From Ignavibacterium sp. (GTDB taxonomy: Bacteria > Bacteroidota > Ignavibacteria > Ignavibacteriales > Ignavibacteriaceae), in NCBI GenBank assembly GCA_032027145.1, contig JAVSMP010000001.1, positions 3,477,116 through 3,541,115 of the forward strand: 64,000 nucleotides of DNA. The letters run 5' to 3'. Below the pieces are notes generated by a model. That model was not told where the DNA came from, made no database searches, and saw only the letters and a list, made by a program, of their open reading frames with translations. Both the position numbers and the translations under genes were made by a program. Positions 52,553-62,316 of this stretch are shown here, piece by piece (the first letter of the stretch is position 1; each line of letters starts with the position of its first letter).

Positions 52553-53773
52553 ATGAACTCACAATATTATATAGACTTAGAGCACAAGTACGGCGCTCAT
52601 AATTATCACCCGCTTGAAGTTGTAATTGCAAAAGGTAAAGGAGTTTGGGTTTGGGATGTTGAAGACAAAAAATATCTCGATTTCCTTTCCGCATATTCAG
52701 CTGTTAATCAAGGACATTGTAATCCGAAAATAGTCAATGCAATGGTTGAACAAGCACAAACTTTAACTTTGACTTCGCGTGCATTTTATAATAATGCTCT
52801 TGGTGAATTTGAAAAATACATAACCGGATTATTCGGTTATGATAAAGTACTGGCAATGAACACAGGTGTTGAAGGTGTAGAAACTGCTATAAAACTTGCC
52901 CGAAGATGGGCTTATGATGTTAAAGGAATTAAAAAGTATGAAGCTAAAATTATTGTTGCCAACGAAAACTTTCATGGAAGAACATTGATGGCTGTTTCGG
53001 CTTCAACAGATCCAGATTCATATGATGGATATGGACCATTTGTTCCCGGATTTGTAAAGATACCTTATAATAACATTCAGGCATTGGAAAAAGCTTTGGA
53101 GGAACCGAATGTTGCAGCATTTTTGGTTGAACCAATTCAGGGTGAAGCAGGTGTTTTTGTACCTGATGACGGTTACTTAAAGAAAGCTTATGAACTTTGC
53201 AAAGCAAAAAATGTTCTTCTTATTTGTGATGAAGTACAAACAGGTTTGGCAAGAACAGGTAAAATGCTTGCATCTGATTACGACCAGGTGAAGCCAGATA
53301 TTTTAATACTCGGTAAAGCATTATCCGGCGGTACTATGCCTGTATCAGCAGCTTTAGCAAATGATGAAATTATGCTTACAATAAAACCCGGTCAGCACGG
53401 ATCAACTTTTGGCGGAAATCCTCTTGCATGTAAAGTTGCAATCGCATCTTTAGAAGTACTGATTGAAGAAAAACTGGCTGATAATGCTTTCAAACTTGGT
53501 AATTACTTTAGAGCCGAAGTTCAGAAGATGGTTGATGAATTCGAGAATCTCACTCTTGTTAGAGGTAAAGGATTATTAAATGCAATCGTTATCAAACCTT
53601 CATCAAAAGGTAAGACAGCTTGGGATGTGTGCGTTTCATTGAAAGAAAATGGAATGCTTGCAAAACCTACACACGGGGATATAATCCGTTTTGCACCACC
53701 TTTAGTTATAACTAAGGATGAAATTGATTTTGCTCTTGATATAATCAGAAAAGTTATGAAAGATTTCAAATAG
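52553..53773 (+). CDS. rocD: Ornithine aminotransferase
   Basis: PLP-dependent ornithine--2-oxo-acid transaminase, giving glutamate-5-semialdehyde in arginine/ornithine catabolism. The OAT-specific opening [20 protein letters not shown] and [20 protein letters not shown] are clear; the PLP aldimine Lys255 is in [19 protein letters not shown] and [11 protein letters not shown] form the cofactor pocket. At 406 residues it is the usual length. It is a single gene, followed by a hairpin. Confidence 0.95.
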   Translation: MNSQYYIDLEHKYGAHNYHPLEVVIAKGKGVWVWDVEDKKYLDFLSAYSAVNQGHCNPKIVNAMVEQAQTLTLTSRAFYNNALGEFEKYITGLFGYDKVLAMNTGVEGVETAIKLARRWAYDVKGIKKYEAKIIVANENFHGRTLMAVSASTDPDSYDGYGPFVPGFVKIPYNNIQALEKALEEPNVAAFLVEPIQGEAGVFVPDDGYLKKAYELCKAKNVLLICDEVQTGLARTGKMLASDYDQVKPDILILGKALSGGTMPVSAALANDEIMLTIKPGQHGSTFGGNPLACKVAIASLEVLIEEKLADNAFKLGNYFRAEVQKMVDEFENLTLVRGKGLLNAIVIKPSSKGKTAWDVCVSLKENGMLAKPTHGDIIRFAPPLVITKDEIDFALDIIRKVMKDFK

Positions 53774-53782
53774 ATTAATTTA

Positions 53783-53819
53783 GTTCCGATCCTGTTTTAT
53801 GTGAAGGCAGGATCGGGAC
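53783..53819. terminator. Bidirectional terminator-like hairpin without U-tract
   Basis: GTTCCGATCCTG (53783-53794) pairs with CAGGATCGGGAC (53808-53819), a 12-bp stem with one G-U pair and a 13-base loop, between the convergent rocD and hybrid kinase genes. Neither side has a run of T, so it would act as a weak intrinsic terminator or as an RNA 3'-end stabiliser for both messages. Confidence 0.65.
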
Positions 53820-53859
53820 AATATTATCTAACAAAAAGTTTTAAATCTTAAATTCCAAT

Positions 53860-56487
53860 CTATACCAGCCGTTCTTTTAGTACAACTTTTGTTTCTTCAA
53901 TTGATTTTAATAATCTAGGTAATCTTTCTTCAATATTCGGCAGATCGTTATTCCTAGCAGAAAGTTCAATGCCCAAAGCTTCATCGCCCACATATTTTGC
54001 ACCAACAGAGTAACTTGAACCTTTAAGAGTATGCGATAACTCTACAAGTTTTCTAACATCCATCGCCAGAAGACACTCTTTAATCAAAGTAAGTTTATGT
54101 TCTGCATCTGCTATATAATCGGTCAGCAAATCTTTTTCAAATACTGCATCATTAAGACTTATTTGTTTTAATCTTTCAAAATCAAAAATTCTACCATCGT
54201 TAATTGTTTTATTAGTATTAGGTTCATCTGTGTAATCAATCTTTAAAAAATGATCAATGAGTTTTATTATGTGTCTTGCAACCATAGGTTTAGCTACATA
54301 CTCATCCATACCTGATTCAATACACCTTTCGCGGTCACCAACCAATGCGTGTGCAGTAATTGCAATTATCGGCACTTTGCATTTGGGCTCCTTCATAGCA
54401 CGGATCATTTTTGTTGCTTCAAAACCATCAACATCCGGCATTTGAATATCCATTAAGATAAGATTATAATCATATTGGGTAAATGCTCTTACCGCCTGCT
54501 CGCCATTCATAACAGCATCAACATCGTAACCGGCAGAGATTAATGTTCTTATCGCAACTTTTTGGTTAATAAGGTTGTCTTCTGCAAGCAGGATTTTGAA
54601 TCCTTTTCTTTTAGCACTGTATTTTTTTATATCAGCATCAGAAAATTGAATTTCATCAAGATACTCTTCATCTATTTGAGATTTTAACTTATTTAAATGT
54701 TCAGTATCTGCACCGGGTTTTTTAACAAAAATATGGAACTCAAACTGGCTTCCTTTTCCCTCAACACTATTAACTGAAATATCACCTTCCATAAGATTTG
54801 TGAATTCTTTACAGATAACAAGTCCAAGTCCTGTTCCGCCAAGGCTGCTTCCTTCAAGTCCTGTTACCTGAGAAAAAGGCTTAAATAATTCTTTGATTTT
54901 ATCAGCAGGAATCCCAATTCCCGAATCGAAAATTGTTGAACTTATCTTAACTTTATTTTTATCTGTATCATCAACACTAATTTTTATTTTGATTTCTCCA
55001 GCATTGGTAAACTTAACTGCATTACTGAGAAGATTCAGGTATATCTGTCGAATTCTTGTTGGGTCGCCAACAAAATTAAGATCAACATTCTCCGGAATAT
55101 CAGTAAGTATTGATAACTGTTTTTCTTTAGATTTTGGAGTAACAATAGAAACTGCCTGACTGATTATTTTCCTTAAATTAAAATTCAATTTCTCAAGTTC
55201 TATTTTGCCTGCTTCAATTTTAGAAAGATCAAGCACTGCATTAATTGTCTCCAGCAACGACTCGGCAGATATTTTGGCACTATGAATAAACTGTTTTAAC
55301 TCATCCAGATTATTATAAGATTCATTTTCAATCAAAGATAAAAATCCTATTATACCGTTCATTGGTGTTCGGATTTCGTGGCTCATATTAGCAAGGAAAC
55401 GGCTTTTTGCTGTACTTAATTTCATAGCTTCTTTGGCAAGAGCATCAGATTTTTCTTTCTCTGCTTTAAGTTCAATCTCCGCCTGACGCCTTTTTTCCAA
55501 TGTATTAATCTCTTCTGTTACATTTCGCAAAGTTCCTTCAAGATAAAATTTTTCTGAGCCGTTATCCCTTACCGCTTTTACATTCATCCTAACGATCAGC
55601 TCATTTTTATTTTTATCTATCATCCGCGAAACATAATTTTCTGCATAGCCGTACTGTTTAACTATCTTTAATAATTTTTCCCTGTCAGATTGATCTTTAT
55701 AGTAATCAGGAATACGAGTAACAATTAAGTCGTCTAATTTCTCATAGCCGAACATTTTAACCAGCGATGTATTTGCTGTGATAAATTCACCCTCAGGAGT
55801 TGATTGGAAAATGCCATCTGAAGAATTATCAAATATAGACCTGAATTTCTTTTCTGATTCTTCCACCTTTAATGCATTCTTTGCAACTTCCAAACGCATT
55901 CTGAAATTTATTGCACTGCCAACTACAGAAAGGAGACTAAGGAACAGGACAAAAATCAGAGATTCGAACATATTTGGAAGAAAATAAATCTTCTGATCGT
56001 TAAAAAGAATTGCTACTGCAAAGACAATATTGTAATAAATCGCAACAAGTATCTGGTTTTTTATTTCCCAATTCAGAAACATTGCTGAAGTAAAAATCAT
56101 CAGACCAACTATTTGCGAGTTTACTATCAGAGATTTAGGTATCAGTAGTATCATTACCCCAGTAGAGCCGATTATGGTTAACAGCAAGATATGAACTAAT
56201 GGGATAGTATATTTTGTTGCTCTTTCTGTGTTAAGAAATACCAGTATTAAAAACGCAACTAATGTGGCTAATAATCTTACAAAGTATATCTGAACAGTAA
56301 ATTCAGAATAATGCCTTACTTCAAAAATCATTGCAAAGATTCCGGAGATTGCTACCATCAAAGCAATAACTTTAAGCGGCGTAACTAAATATTTTCCAGT
56401 TTCTTCCCTGATCTGATTATACCTCTCTTTCAGGAATGGTATATTAGGGTTAAAGATGAAACCAACAACTGTTTTGTTGTTTTTCAT
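53860..56487 (-). CDS. Membrane hybrid histidine kinase (6TM-PAS-HisKA-HATPase-REC-Hpt)
   Basis: Full phosphorelay in one chain of 875 residues. The N-terminal sensor has six hydrophobic helices at about 37-57, 66-85, 93-117, 125-139, 146-162 and 172-192 with short loops, so it is embedded and has little periplasmic part. A PAS domain (about 212-325) follows, then HisKA with His370 (FLANMSHEIRTPMNG), HATPase (LNLLSNAVKFT, DSGIGI, GTGLGLVICKEF), receiver with Asp680 (NLILMDIQMPDVDG) and Hpt with His819 (ELSHTLKGSSYSVGAKYVG). The ultimate response regulator is not encoded here. It converges on rocD. Confidence 0.93.
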   Translation of the reverse strand: MKNNKTVVGFIFNPNIPFLKERYNQIREETGKYLVTPLKVIALMVAISGIFAMIFEVRHYSEFTVQIYFVRLLATLVAFLILVFLNTERATKYTIPLVHILLLTIIGSTGVMILLIPKSLIVNSQIVGLMIFTSAMFLNWEIKNQILVAIYYNIVFAVAILFNDQKIYFLPNMFESLIFVLFLSLLSVVGSAINFRMRLEVAKNALKVEESEKKFRSIFDNSSDGIFQSTPEGEFITANTSLVKMFGYEKLDDLIVTRIPDYYKDQSDREKLLKIVKQYGYAENYVSRMIDKNKNELIVRMNVKAVRDNGSEKFYLEGTLRNVTEEINTLEKRRQAEIELKAEKEKSDALAKEAMKLSTAKSRFLANMSHEIRTPMNGIIGFLSLIENESYNNLDELKQFIHSAKISAESLLETINAVLDLSKIEAGKIELEKLNFNLRKIISQAVSIVTPKSKEKQLSILTDIPENVDLNFVGDPTRIRQIYLNLLSNAVKFTNAGEIKIKISVDDTDKNKVKISSTIFDSGIGIPADKIKELFKPFSQVTGLEGSSLGGTGLGLVICKEFTNLMEGDISVNSVEGKGSQFEFHIFVKKPGADTEHLNKLKSQIDEEYLDEIQFSDADIKKYSAKRKGFKILLAEDNLINQKVAIRTLISAGYDVDAVMNGEQAVRAFTQYDYNLILMDIQMPDVDGFEATKMIRAMKEPKCKVPIIAITAHALVGDRERCIESGMDEYVAKPMVARHIIKLIDHFLKIDYTDEPNTNKTINDGRIFDFERLKQISLNDAVFEKDLLTDYIADAEHKLTLIKECLLAMDVRKLVELSHTLKGSSYSVGAKYVGDEALGIELSARNNDLPNIEERLPRLLKSIEETKVVLKERLV

Positions 56488-56584
56488 TTTTTACTCATAA
56501 TGTTTTTTCAAATCTACATAATTTTTATGAAAAATTGATTTATCCTTTCTATTTTATAGTTATAAAAACTAAAATTATTTTCAA

Positions 56585-57175
56585 ATGGATTTTTTATATT
56601 CGATTGATCTGGCTGTATTTTATTTAATAAATCATACTTTATCAGCCGGATTTCTGGATAAATTCTTTTCTATAATAACCAATGTAAACAATTGGTATAT
56701 CACTTATGTAATTTTGTTAGGCATCAGTTTTATTAAAGGCGGAACTAAAGGAAAGCTGGCTGTAATTGGTGTAATTCTGCTTGTTGTTGTAACCGATCAG
56801 TTTGGTTACAGAATTCTTAAAGATATAATTGCCAGACCAAGACCATTTTCGGTCTTAACTGATGTAATTTTACCAATTGGCTCAACCGGCACATACTCTT
56901 TCCCTTCAAATCACGCATTAAATAATTTTGCAGCAGCAGTTTTCTTCTACCGTTTATATCCCAATCTTAAATGGGTATTATTTATAACTGCTTTTCTTGT
57001 ATCTGTTTCAAGAGTGTACCTGGGATTACATTATCCTTCAGATATTTTAGGCGGAGCTTTAATCGGAGTATTGTTTGGTTATATTTTTGCTGAAATTATT
57101 TTGAGACTTGATAAACTAATTGAACAAAATGATTTAAAGAAATCTGAATCTCAGAATTCTGAAAGGTTCAAATAA
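56585..57175 (+). CDS. PAP2-family membrane phosphatase
   Basis: Six-helix phosphatidic-acid-phosphatase-type enzyme acting on a lipid (poly)phosphate at the periplasmic face of the inner membrane. The three catalytic motifs are complete: KX6RP as K79...R86P87 (KDIIARPRP), PSNH at 107-110 and SRVYLGLHYPSD at 142-153 with the nucleophile His149. At 196 residues it could be an undecaprenyl-diphosphate or phosphatidylglycerophosphate phosphatase; sequence does not decide. It is the first gene of a three-gene run with 1-base gaps. Confidence 0.88.
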   Translation: MDFLYSIDLAVFYLINHTLSAGFLDKFFSIITNVNNWYITYVILLGISFIKGGTKGKLAVIGVILLVVVTDQFGYRILKDIIARPRPFSVLTDVILPIGSTGTYSFPSNHALNNFAAAVFFYRLYPNLKWVLFITAFLVSVSRVYLGLHYPSDILGGALIGVLFGYIFAEIILRLDKLIEQNDLKKSESQNSERFK

Positions 57176-57176
57176 T

Positions 57177-57911
57177 ATGAAATTTTTAACAATAATCTTA
57201 TCATTCTTTGTTTTTAGTCCGGCTTCATATTGTGTTTATAGCTCTTTTTCTGTACCTGATTCTGTAATTATAGAAAGCAGAAATTATTCAGACAGCAATA
57301 ATGATAGTACTATATGGATAAATATTGACTATCCTTTTATTCTTAATTCTGATAAATCTGAAGTTATTAATAGAATAAACAAAGTGCTTGAAGAAGACTT
57401 CAAACAATCTATTACCTGGTATAATGAAATGGTTACTGATACTACTGTATTTTTTGATAAACTTTATCCTATGCAATATAGCTTTGAAACAGGTTTTGAT
57501 GTTTTTTATAATACAAAAGATTTTGTCAGCATAGAAATGAATCATTATCAATTCACCGGCGGAGCTCATGGAAATTATTTTGCTGTCGGATATAATATTA
57601 ATCTTGCTGATGGTTCGTTTCTTTCACTTACTGATATTATTCAGCCTGGCAAGCTTGACCTTTTAGCTTACGAATGCGAAGAAGCAATATTGGAAAAATA
57701 TCAGGCTAATTCTTTATTTGAAGCTGGATTGTTTGAAAATGAAATTGTTATTCCTGAAGATCAGGATTTTTATATAATTCCCGGAGCTTTGGTATTACAA
57801 TTTGATCCTTATGAAATTGGACCTTATGCTATGGGTGAGATTACCGCTGAGATTTCATTCGAAAAAATAATGGATATATTATCAGAAGATTTACCGTTCA
57901 GTACCAAATAA
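57177..57911 (+). CDS. DUF3298-domain exported protein
   Basis: A 244-residue protein with an N-terminal signal sequence (MKFLTIILSFFVFSPASYC). The C-terminal half is a DUF3298 domain: FTGGAHGNYFAVGYNINLAD with the GGAH motif, then SFLSLTDIIQPGKLDLL, seen in RsiV- and PdaC-like proteins that bind cell-wall or lysozyme-like ligands. No enzymatic residue set is visible. It lies between PAP2 and GNAT genes, one base from each. Confidence 0.8.
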   Translation: MKFLTIILSFFVFSPASYCVYSSFSVPDSVIIESRNYSDSNNDSTIWINIDYPFILNSDKSEVINRINKVLEEDFKQSITWYNEMVTDTTVFFDKLYPMQYSFETGFDVFYNTKDFVSIEMNHYQFTGGAHGNYFAVGYNINLADGSFLSLTDIIQPGKLDLLAYECEEAILEKYQANSLFEAGLFENEIVIPEDQDFYIIPGALVLQFDPYEIGPYAMGEITAEISFEKIMDILSEDLPFSTK

Positions 57912-57912
57912 T

Positions 57913-58380
57913 ATGATTAACAATATTAATATCCGTTTTGCTGAAAAATCAGATACACCGATAATCTACTCGCTTATTAAGAAATTAGCTGAGTATGAAA
58001 AATTATCAGATATAGTTATTACTACTGAAGAAAAATTAAAGCAATCTATCTTTGATAATGAAAAATTTGTTGAAGTTCTAATTGCCGAGTTTGATGGTAA
58101 AGCAGTTGGTTATGCGCTGTTCTTCAAAAATTATTCAACCTTCCTGGGCAAAGCAGGAATTTATCTTGAAGATCTTTTTGTATTACCAAATTACCGGGGG
58201 AAAGGAATCGGAAAATCTTTATTAAAAAAAATTATATCTATTGCAAAAGAGAGAGATTATGGCAGAGTTGAGTGGTCTGTATTGGATTGGAATGTATCAG
58301 CAATTGATTTTTACAAAAAAATTGGAGCAAAACCATTGGAAGAATGGATAGCTTTTAGATTAACTTCAGATAAGTTTTGA
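57913..58380 (+). CDS. GNAT-family N-acetyltransferase
   Basis: Acetyl-CoA-dependent N-acetyltransferase of 155 residues, close to the spermidine/diamine-type (SSAT-like) or RimI-like subgroup. Motif A is LEDLFVLPNYRGKGIGKSLL with the Q/R-x-x-G-x-G/A acetyl-CoA loop, and motif B is VEWSVLDWNVSAIDFYKKIG. LVRPEDLE-like opening FAEKSDTPIIYSLIKKLAEY is also typical. The acceptor is unknown. It is the last gene of the PAP2-DUF3298-GNAT run. Confidence 0.88.
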   Translation: MINNINIRFAEKSDTPIIYSLIKKLAEYEKLSDIVITTEEKLKQSIFDNEKFVEVLIAEFDGKAVGYALFFKNYSTFLGKAGIYLEDLFVLPNYRGKGIGKSLLKKIISIAKERDYGRVEWSVLDWNVSAIDFYKKIGAKPLEEWIAFRLTSDKF

Positions 58381-58507
58381 TGAAAAATTATCGCCAAATT
58401 ATTCATTTTCTTAAATCAAAGTATAACTCTGCTTAAAACATTTTTCATTATTTTAACAGAGCAAAAATTTCCAAAGAAACAATTTTCTAACATAAAAAGA
58501 GGAACAA

Positions 58508-59767
58508 ATGGCTAATCGTGATAGACGGGTTGTTGTAACCGGGCTTGGCGCCTTAACACCAATCGGATTAACTATAAATGAATTCTGGGACGGAATGATG
58601 GAATCAAAAAGTGGTTCAGCAATGATTAAACAATTTGATACTTCAAAAGTTGAAACCAAATTTGCCTGTGAATTAAAAGGCTTTGATGTTGGAAATTTTC
58701 TGGATAGAAAAACTGCACGAAGATTAGACCCATTTGCTCAATATGCTCTTGTAGCTGCAAAACAAGCTGTTGAAGACAGCAATCTTAATCCTGAATCCCT
58801 GTCCGAAGAACAGAAAAATAAAATCGGAGTTATATTCGGAAGCGGTATTGGCGGTATCCAAACATTTTATGATCAGGCTGTAATAAATCGCGAACAAGGG
58901 CCAGGAAGAATTTCACCTTTCTTTATTCCTATGCTTATACCGGATATTGCTGCCGGACATATTTCGATGCAATATGGTTTCCGCGGACCAAACTATTGTA
59001 CTGTTTCTGCATGTGCAACCGGCAACAATAATATGATCGATAGTTATCTGCTTATAAAATTCGGAATGGCTGATGTAATGGTTACCGGCGGAAGTGAAGC
59101 TTCAATTAATGAATTAGGGATTGGAGGATTTAATGCAAACCGGGCTCTCTCAACAAGAAATGACTCTCCTGAAACAGCCAGCAGACCATTTGATGCAACA
59201 CGTGATGGATTTGTTATGGGCGAAGGAAGCGGTGCTTTAATTCTGGAAGAGCTTAATCATGCTTTAAAAAGAAATGCTAAAATCTATTGCGAGATAGTTG
59301 GCGCTGGGTTATCTGCCGATGCACACCATATTACTGCCCCTCATCCGGAAGGAACCGGTGCAGTTTTATCTATGGAGATGGCTATAAAACAGGCTAATAT
59401 TAATCCAACAGAAATTGATTATGTAAATATGCATGGCACTTCCACTCCTTTAGGAGATATCGGTGAAACCAAAGCGCTTAAAAAAGTATTTGGAGATCAT
59501 GCATACAAGATGAATTTATCATCTACAAAAAGTATGACAGGACATTTACTAGGAGCTGCTGGTGCTGTGGAAGCAATTGCATCAATTCTTGCCGTAATAA
59601 ATAACAGAATACCACCCACTATTAACTTTGAAAATCCGGATCCGGAATGCGATTTAAACTATACGTTTAATAGACCTCAGGATAGAACAGTTAATTATGC
59701 TCTAAGCAATGCATTTGGATTTGGTGGACATAATACTTCAGTTGTTATCAAAAAATTTGTTCAATGA
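58508..59767 (+). CDS. fabF: 3-oxoacyl-ACP synthase II
   Basis: Condensing enzyme of type II fatty-acid elongation. The Cys-His-His triad is visible: Cys169 in TVSACATGNN, His309 in VNMHGTSTPLGD and His346 in STKSMTGHLLGAAGAVEA, with Lys341. VVVTGLGALTPIG opens the protein, as in FabF. At 419 residues it is full length. No acpP or fabG gene is near, so it is separate from a fab cluster. GAGGAAC stands a few bases before ATG 58508. Confidence 0.95.
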   Translation: MANRDRRVVVTGLGALTPIGLTINEFWDGMMESKSGSAMIKQFDTSKVETKFACELKGFDVGNFLDRKTARRLDPFAQYALVAAKQAVEDSNLNPESLSEEQKNKIGVIFGSGIGGIQTFYDQAVINREQGPGRISPFFIPMLIPDIAAGHISMQYGFRGPNYCTVSACATGNNNMIDSYLLIKFGMADVMVTGGSEASINELGIGGFNANRALSTRNDSPETASRPFDATRDGFVMGEGSGALILEELNHALKRNAKIYCEIVGAGLSADAHHITAPHPEGTGAVLSMEMAIKQANINPTEIDYVNMHGTSTPLGDIGETKALKKVFGDHAYKMNLSSTKSMTGHLLGAAGAVEAIASILAVINNRIPPTINFENPDPECDLNYTFNRPQDRTVNYALSNAFGFGGHNTSVVIKKFVQ

Positions 59768-59849
59768 TGAAGATATAAACTGAAGTTTCTGAAATTCTTG
59801 TTACTATTACTTTTTTGAGGTGAAAAGAGAAAATAAAACTCATTACTGA

Positions 59850-60545
59850 TTATTGATTTTTCTTTTCAAAAACAGAATCAGGAATACCTTTGTTCACTTC
59901 ATAATTTGAATATTTAACAATAACCCTTCCTTTGGTAATTCCGTCAGGTTTACCGTTTTTCTTTTTTGGTTTTTCAGGCGTTAAATCTTCGTTACTATTT
60001 AATGGTATGTTCATTTTATCAGTATTAAAAGAAAAAACTATTTCTTCCGGAAGCGGATATTTGAAATCATCGGAATAAGAGAAATCTATAACAAAGATTC
60101 CATTAGTTTTTGTTGTTGATTCAACCTTTCGTATAACTTGTTTTGCCTGCTCAATCCATAAAGTTGAAAATATGACATCACCTTCATTACCAAGCGGAAT
60201 AATTTTTACTATTGATGTTTTAATTCCATTTAACAAAACATCATTTTCGTAAATAGCAGTATGTTTTGTGTTTATCAGTGAAGTTGGTGAGAATTCCATA
60301 CCGTTCTTGGGAAGCATTGCAAATCCATCTGATTTCAAGTGCACTTTATCAGGCTGTTTAAAGAATATTTTTGCTTTCGATTCGGGTACTTTGATAAACT
60401 CAACATTAACCTTAATACTAATTTCGGCAGTATAATCTTTAACCTTATTAAAATTATCAACAACATTCCTTAAAATTTCTTCAGGATTTTTTGATTGAGT
60501 AAATATCTGATTGGATATCAACAAAAAGAAAAAAATAATCTTCAT
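59850..60545 (-). CDS. Exported LolA/LppX-like outer-membrane lipoprotein-carrier-type protein
   Basis: A 231-residue protein with a signal peptide (MKIIFFFLLISNQIFTQ). SKNPEEILRNVVDNFNKVKD and YTAEISIKVN, then AKIFFKQPDKVHLKSDGFAM, follow the pattern of the LolA/outer-membrane-lipoprotein-sorting superfamily, a half-barrel that binds acyl chains. GAGG five bases upstream favours ATG 60545 over 60548. It follows an ABC-2 transporter pair by 8 bases, so it may act with it. The final 40 residues are Lys/Pro-rich. Confidence 0.7.
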   Translation of the reverse strand: MKIIFFFLLISNQIFTQSKNPEEILRNVVDNFNKVKDYTAEISIKVNVEFIKVPESKAKIFFKQPDKVHLKSDGFAMLPKNGMEFSPTSLINTKHTAIYENDVLLNGIKTSIVKIIPLGNEGDVIFSTLWIEQAKQVIRKVESTTKTNGIFVIDFSYSDDFKYPLPEEIVFSFNTDKMNIPLNSNEDLTPEKPKKKNGKPDGITKGRVIVKYSNYEVNKGIPDSVFEKKNQ

Positions 60546-60556
60546 CATAACCTCTT

Positions 60557-61396
60557 CTATGATAAAATATCTTTCCGCTTAAATAAAAACAATGTTAGAG
60601 AAAAGAAGAAGATAATATGTACTAACATTACAGTAACAGCTTTTACAATTTCGCTTAAATCAACAGGATCATCAAAGAATAGTTTCCAGGAAAGTAAGTA
60701 ATTAGTAAAAAGATAGGGTTTAATATTCTGGAAGAAATCAATGTTAAGTGCTGAAAGAATCACAAATACAATAATTACTGCCATAGTGCTTATTATCGGA
60801 CCAATCGCATTTTCAACCATAGAAGAGAAAAGAAATGCAAGAGCAGTAACAACCGACATACATAATGCAGCAAAACCGTATGCAGCTAAAAATCTCCAAA
60901 GAACATCTGATTTCTCAAAAATAATTATTATCTGATTATTTAAAACTAAAAGTTCACCCGTACCAAAAACTAAAAGCCCTGCTGCCAAACTGCTTACTGC
61001 CAGCCAAAGAATTAACAGACTTGTATAGATAATTCCGGCAATAAATTTTGAAAAAATAATCTCAGTTCTGGAAACAGGTCTGGTTAAAATCATTCGGTAA
61101 GTGCCGGCTGTTGCTTCTCCGGCTAATAAATCTCCAGCTACAAGTGTAATTAAAAAAGGTATATGTATTGCAAGGCTATTCATTATTAAATATGAAACCA
61201 GATATCCATTAAGAAGATTACCTACAAAAACAAACGATTGTCGAATATTTCTTGTAAAATAATTTATTGTGTCCTGTCCTTCATATTTAAATGCTATCTG
61301 AATTATAAGAACAAGAACACCAATTGCAATAAATCCGATATAGGTTCGCCATTTCTTAAAAATTTTATATAACTCAATTTGGATAAGAGTCAACAT
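60557..61396 (-). CDS. ABC-2 type transporter permease
   Basis: Inner-membrane permease of 279 residues with six hydrophobic helices and a first large loop after helix 1, in the ABC-2/NatB style (LVAGDLLAGEATAGTYRMIL, TRPVSRTEIIFSKFIAGIIY). Its ATG shares one base with the stop of the ATPase gene (TAATG), so translation is coupled. The substrate is not indicated. Confidence 0.87.
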   Translation of the reverse strand: MLTLIQIELYKIFKKWRTYIGFIAIGVLVLIIQIAFKYEGQDTINYFTRNIRQSFVFVGNLLNGYLVSYLIMNSLAIHIPFLITLVAGDLLAGEATAGTYRMILTRPVSRTEIIFSKFIAGIIYTSLLILWLAVSSLAAGLLVFGTGELLVLNNQIIIIFEKSDVLWRFLAAYGFAALCMSVVTALAFLFSSMVENAIGPIISTMAVIIVFVILSALNIDFFQNIKPYLFTNYLLSWKLFFDDPVDLSEIVKAVTVMLVHIIFFFSLTLFLFKRKDILS

Positions 61397-62316
61397 TACG
61401 AAGCCTCTTCAGTTATTTTTAAGAAATAATCCTCCAAGGAACGTTTGGGGATAACAGCACTGATTGAAATATTGTTATCAACGAAGTATTTATTCAGTTG
61501 TGATATTTCATGATTTTCGAGATAAAAAACAAAAACTGATTTTGTATTTGTCTCAAATTTTTCTTTCCATCCTGATTGAAAAATCAGCTCTTTAGCTTTC
61601 TGTTCATTATCTACATCGAAAGAAACCTTTAGTTTTTTTGTATTAAGTAAATCTTTAACATCACCTTCAACTTTAGTTGCTCCTTTGCTGATAATTATCA
61701 TTCTGTTAGCAACAAGTTCTACTTCGTGGAGTATATGTGAAGACAGAAATAAAGTCTTTCCTTTTTCTTTGCTCAGATAGGTTATCAAATCACGTATTTC
61801 CTTCATACCCTGCGGATCAAGTCCGGTAGTCGGCTCATCAAGAATAATTAATTCAGGATCGTGCAGTAATGATTGCGCCAAGCCTAATCTTTGTTTCATT
61901 CCATGTGAAAAAGTTTTCACTTTACTATCAAAACGATTATCCAGACCAACTAACTCAAGAACCTGCATAATTTTATGTTTGGATATTTCTTTGCCCGAAA
62001 GTTTGCCAAGTATTTCTAAGTTCTTATAAGCTGACAAATAATTATAAAAGTCAGGCTTCTCAACGATAGCCCCAATTTTCCCAAGAATATTTTTTCTATC
62101 TGAGCTAATTGAGTTACCAAAGAGATTGATGGTGCCGGATGTTTGTCTGATAAGTGATAATAACATGCGTATAGTTGTGCTTTTACCTGCACCATTAGGT
62201 CCCAAGAAACCAAATACATCACCTTTATATACTGACAAATTAAGATTATTAACTGCGCGCAATTTTTTAAAGTCTTTTACAAGTGAATTTATTTCAATAA
62301 TTTTTTCCTGAGCCAA
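61396..62316 (-). CDS. ABC-2 type transporter ATP-binding protein
   Basis: ATPase subunit of 306 residues. Walker A GPNGAGKST is at 39-47, the signature is FSHGMKQRLGLAQSLLHDPE, Walker B and D-loop are LIILDEPTTGLDP, and the switch His is in SSHILHEVE. After residue 220 there is an extra C-terminal domain (KVSFDVDNEQKAKELIFQSG) as in CcmA/NatA-type exporters. The start is TTG 62316. It heads the operon ATPase-permease-LolA-like. Confidence 0.92.
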   Translation of the reverse strand: MAQEKIIEINSLVKDFKKLRAVNNLNLSVYKGDVFGFLGPNGAGKSTTIRMLLSLIRQTSGTINLFGNSISSDRKNILGKIGAIVEKPDFYNYLSAYKNLEILGKLSGKEISKHKIMQVLELVGLDNRFDSKVKTFSHGMKQRLGLAQSLLHDPELIILDEPTTGLDPQGMKEIRDLITYLSKEKGKTLFLSSHILHEVELVANRMIIISKGATKVEGDVKDLLNTKKLKVSFDVDNEQKAKELIFQSGWKEKFETNTKSVFVFYLENHEISQLNKYFVDNNISISAVIPKRSLEDYFLKITEEAS